Source: Chitinophaga solisilvae (GTDB taxonomy: Bacteria > Bacteroidota > Bacteroidia > Chitinophagales > Chitinophagaceae). Taken from it: a DNA stretch of 64,000 bases. This document shows, one piece after another, positions 62,611-64,000 of this stretch. The stretch spans positions 434,001 to 498,000 of the forward strand of contig NZ_JAABOK010000003.1 in assembly GCF_009928525.1 (NCBI RefSeq), read 5' to 3'. The position numbers and the translations under genes are program-made. A model generated the notes under the pieces. It saw only the letters and a program-made list of their open reading frames with translations, ran no database searches and had not been told where the DNA came from. Positions within the stretch are counted from its first letter, which is position 1. Each line of letters opens with the position of its first letter.

Positions 62611-63504
62611 ATGAAGACGTTAAAAAGCTTATTTATCATATTCACAGGGTTATGTATTTTTTATGCGTGTCGTAAGAATGATAACCCCAAGCTGCCGGAT
62701 GGTATTTCCAAAGGAGTGCTGCCGGTACTGACGCAGGATGATGGCGGGGATGTTGTTATTCAGCTGGGTCAGAATTTTAAAACCAGTTTTACGGTAGGGC
62801 TGTATTTTCCTGAGGCTCCCAAGCCGCAGAAGATGGATATAGTAGTCAGAATGAACGACGGTTTTACGCTGGTGAGAACGTTGCAATCCAATATTACTTC
62901 TTTCCCTGCCAAGATCAATGTTACAGGAGCACAGCTGGCGCAGCTGTTTAACCTGGATGTAGCAGATATTCCTGCAGACACAAAATTCGAAATAAGGGCC
63001 AATATCACCAACAGTGAGGGAAAGGTATTACCCGGGTTTAATTATGGCATAAATGGCGCCGATACGTTCGATATAGCGCCATACGGCACCGACCCGCAGA
63101 CCAATCCGGGCGCTAATATCAGTATGGTGTATCAGAAGGTATGTCCTTTGTTCATGAAGGATTTTGTAGCCAGCGGTACGCTGCAGGTGAAGGATCCTGG
63201 TTTTGCAAAGGCTACCTATACGGTGAAGGCAGCGCTGGATCCTGCGGATACATCAGTATTGATTTTAACCGACTGGCAGCAGGTACCTGGCGCGGTGATA
63301 AAGGTAAAGGCGGATGTGCAGCAGCTGACAGCGGCAGTAGCATCGCAGACGTATGCCAACAGTATTCCGGGGTATACCGGTACCAAATGGACGGTAAAGG
63401 GTGCGGGTGATTTTGCTACCTGTGATAAGGCTATTTCACTGAAGCTGACGAATAGTTCTGCGGAGAAGGGATATGGGCAGACGGATGTGACGATTACACC
63501 TTAA
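62611..63504 (+). CDS. locus 2 surface lipoprotein, unknown fold
   Basis: 297-aa lipoprotein: MKTLKSLFIIFTGLCIFYAC with Cys20 as the lipidation site. The mature protein is beta-rich with no domain I recognise; it resembles the accessory lipoproteins placed third in many SusCD loci, which may bind substrate (SusE/F-type role, inference). It lies 33 bp after the SusD gene and ends at a hairpin terminator, so it belongs to the same operon. Confidence 0.7.
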   Translation: MKTLKSLFIIFTGLCIFYACRKNDNPKLPDGISKGVLPVLTQDDGGDVVIQLGQNFKTSFTVGLYFPEAPKPQKMDIVVRMNDGFTLVRTLQSNITSFPAKINVTGAQLAQLFNLDVADIPADTKFEIRANITNSEGKVLPGFNYGINGADTFDIAPYGTDPQTNPGANISMVYQKVCPLFMKDFVASGTLQVKDPGFAKATYTVKAALDPADTSVLILTDWQQVPGAVIKVKADVQQLTAAVASQTYANSIPGYTGTKWTVKGAGDFATCDKAISLKLTNSSAEKGYGQTDVTITP

Positions 63505-63534
63505 CTAACGTCATCGCATATACTATCAGATAAT

Positions 63535-63574
63535 GATCAGGCTGGTTCCGCAAGGTGCCGGCCTGATCGCTTTT
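63535..63574 (+). terminator. locus 2 operon terminator
   Basis: GATCAGGC (63535-63542) pairs with GCCTGATC (63561-63568), followed by GCTTTTA. Confidence 0.65.
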
Positions 63575-63932
63575 ATGAACTTATCTAGCGTGTAATTACG
63601 TAATCTTGTCTATATAAAAATATTACACAAACGGTGCAGGGAATTATTTTTTAATTTTCCTATATTGCATTCGCTATTTAAACAATATTTAACAAAGTAT
63701 CAAAATCTGAATCAATAAACAACTGATGTTCCGTCCCCGGCTTGTTATGTTTTGCTTATGACTGTGCGTTTGTTTTACTTACTGTAAGAAACAGGACCTG
63801 ATGCCAATAAGGTTTCTCATCGACAGTATACCTGTGATTCGTTAGTTTTCCCGGCTGCCCGGCACGGCGGAGTGTTCATTAATCCATGTGTGTTTTAGGT
63901 TAACTGTGTAATAAATCAAATCTAAGTTGCTT
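63575..63932 (+). promoter_or_regulatory. upstream region of susC-3
   Basis: About 360 bp, ORF-free. TATTTAAACAATATTTAACA (63675 area) resembles the segment before susC-2. The last bases AATCAAATCTAAGTTGCTT match those before susC-2. No exact -7 box was found. Confidence 0.35.
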
Positions 63933-64000
63933 ATGAAAAGAGGACTACTCTTATGGCTGTTCGTTGCCATCAGCGTCATGCAGACGTTTGCGCAAACACG
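63933..64000 (+). CDS. start of a third SusC-family transporter (cut by window end)
   Basis: Begins ATGAAAAGAGGACTACTC and encodes MKRGLLLWLFVAISVMQTFAQT, a signal peptide nearly the same as that of susC-2 (MKKELLLWLFVCSSVL). With the shared GCTTATGA start context and upstream sequence, it is almost surely a further susC gene, paralogous to susC-2. Only 22 codons are visible, so the rest lies beyond the window. Confidence 0.75.
   Translation, partial: MKRGLLLWLFVAISVMQTFAQT

Overview
This is a 64 kb stretch of a Bacteroidota chromosome, most likely Chitinophagaceae and close to Chitinophaga. The evidence is the gldKLMN type IX secretion block, three SusC/SusD-type loci, TAnnTTTG promoter -7 boxes, few Shine-Dalgarno sequences, and Bacteroidota-typical families (DUF4197, DUF4271, DUF4783, DUF6263, TIGR02757). 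No rRNA, tRNA, CRISPR array, prophage or complete insertion sequence was seen. The genus is inferred from gene content only.

Layout. 1-5200: a csaA-like gene, an ORF-free stretch with two copies of a putative small-RNA element, a secreted dipeptidyl peptidase IV, and lysS. 5.3-17.6 kb: housekeeping and envelope genes (UspA, DUF4197, a flavin-reductase/FAH pair, two secreted hydrolase-like proteins, a lipid hydroxylase, TIGR02757, a Cys/Met PLP enzyme, DUF2911, AcpH). 17.9-25.2 kb: a secreted PepSY-like protein, a bacterial deoxyhypusine-synthase homologue, hemW, DUF4271-hemD and a DUF255 thioredoxin-like protein. 25.4-30.2 kb: gldK-gldL-gldM-gldN, the trans-envelope core and motor of T9SS and gliding. 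30.3-40.9 kb: a Crp-like regulator, DinB, uvrC, gpmI, nadC, a lipid-kinase homologue, an eIF1-like factor, and an aldo/keto reductase with an AraC regulator. 41.3-51.3 kb: a GT39-type membrane glycosyltransferase behind a structured leader, birA, rsfS-ftsH-lutC, lpxH, recO and an MMPL/RND exporter. 51.5-64 kb: a degenerate IS1595/IS1016-type transposase homologue, then susCD-1, susCD-2 plus a lipoprotein, and the start of a third susC cut by the window edge.

The most unusual content is between the genes. (1) A dispersed element (four clear copies, one doubtful, all reading on the + strand) has a conserved CATAGGATATGGTTAAAA block followed by a terminator hairpin with a conserved loop and compensatory stem changes. 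Two copies also share an upstream block. This looks like an undescribed small-RNA family. (2) Two families of very long, nearly perfect palindromes (four copies with 35-53 bp arms, five copies with 45-64 bp arms) sit at gene ends. In several, the palindrome edge supplies the stop codon, and the two arms of one copy match each other better than copies match between loci. (3) A predicted branched RNA followed by an intrinsic terminator lies directly before the GT39 gene. (4) The susC-1 leader contains a terminator-like hairpin and a duplicate of the translation-start sequence.

How the genes fit together: T9SS, SusCD importers, secreted peptidases and lipid-modifying enzymes fit a gliding, polymer-degrading soil or plant-associated bacterium. 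The Sus substrates cannot be told, because no CAZyme or sigma/anti-sigma gene lies in the window.
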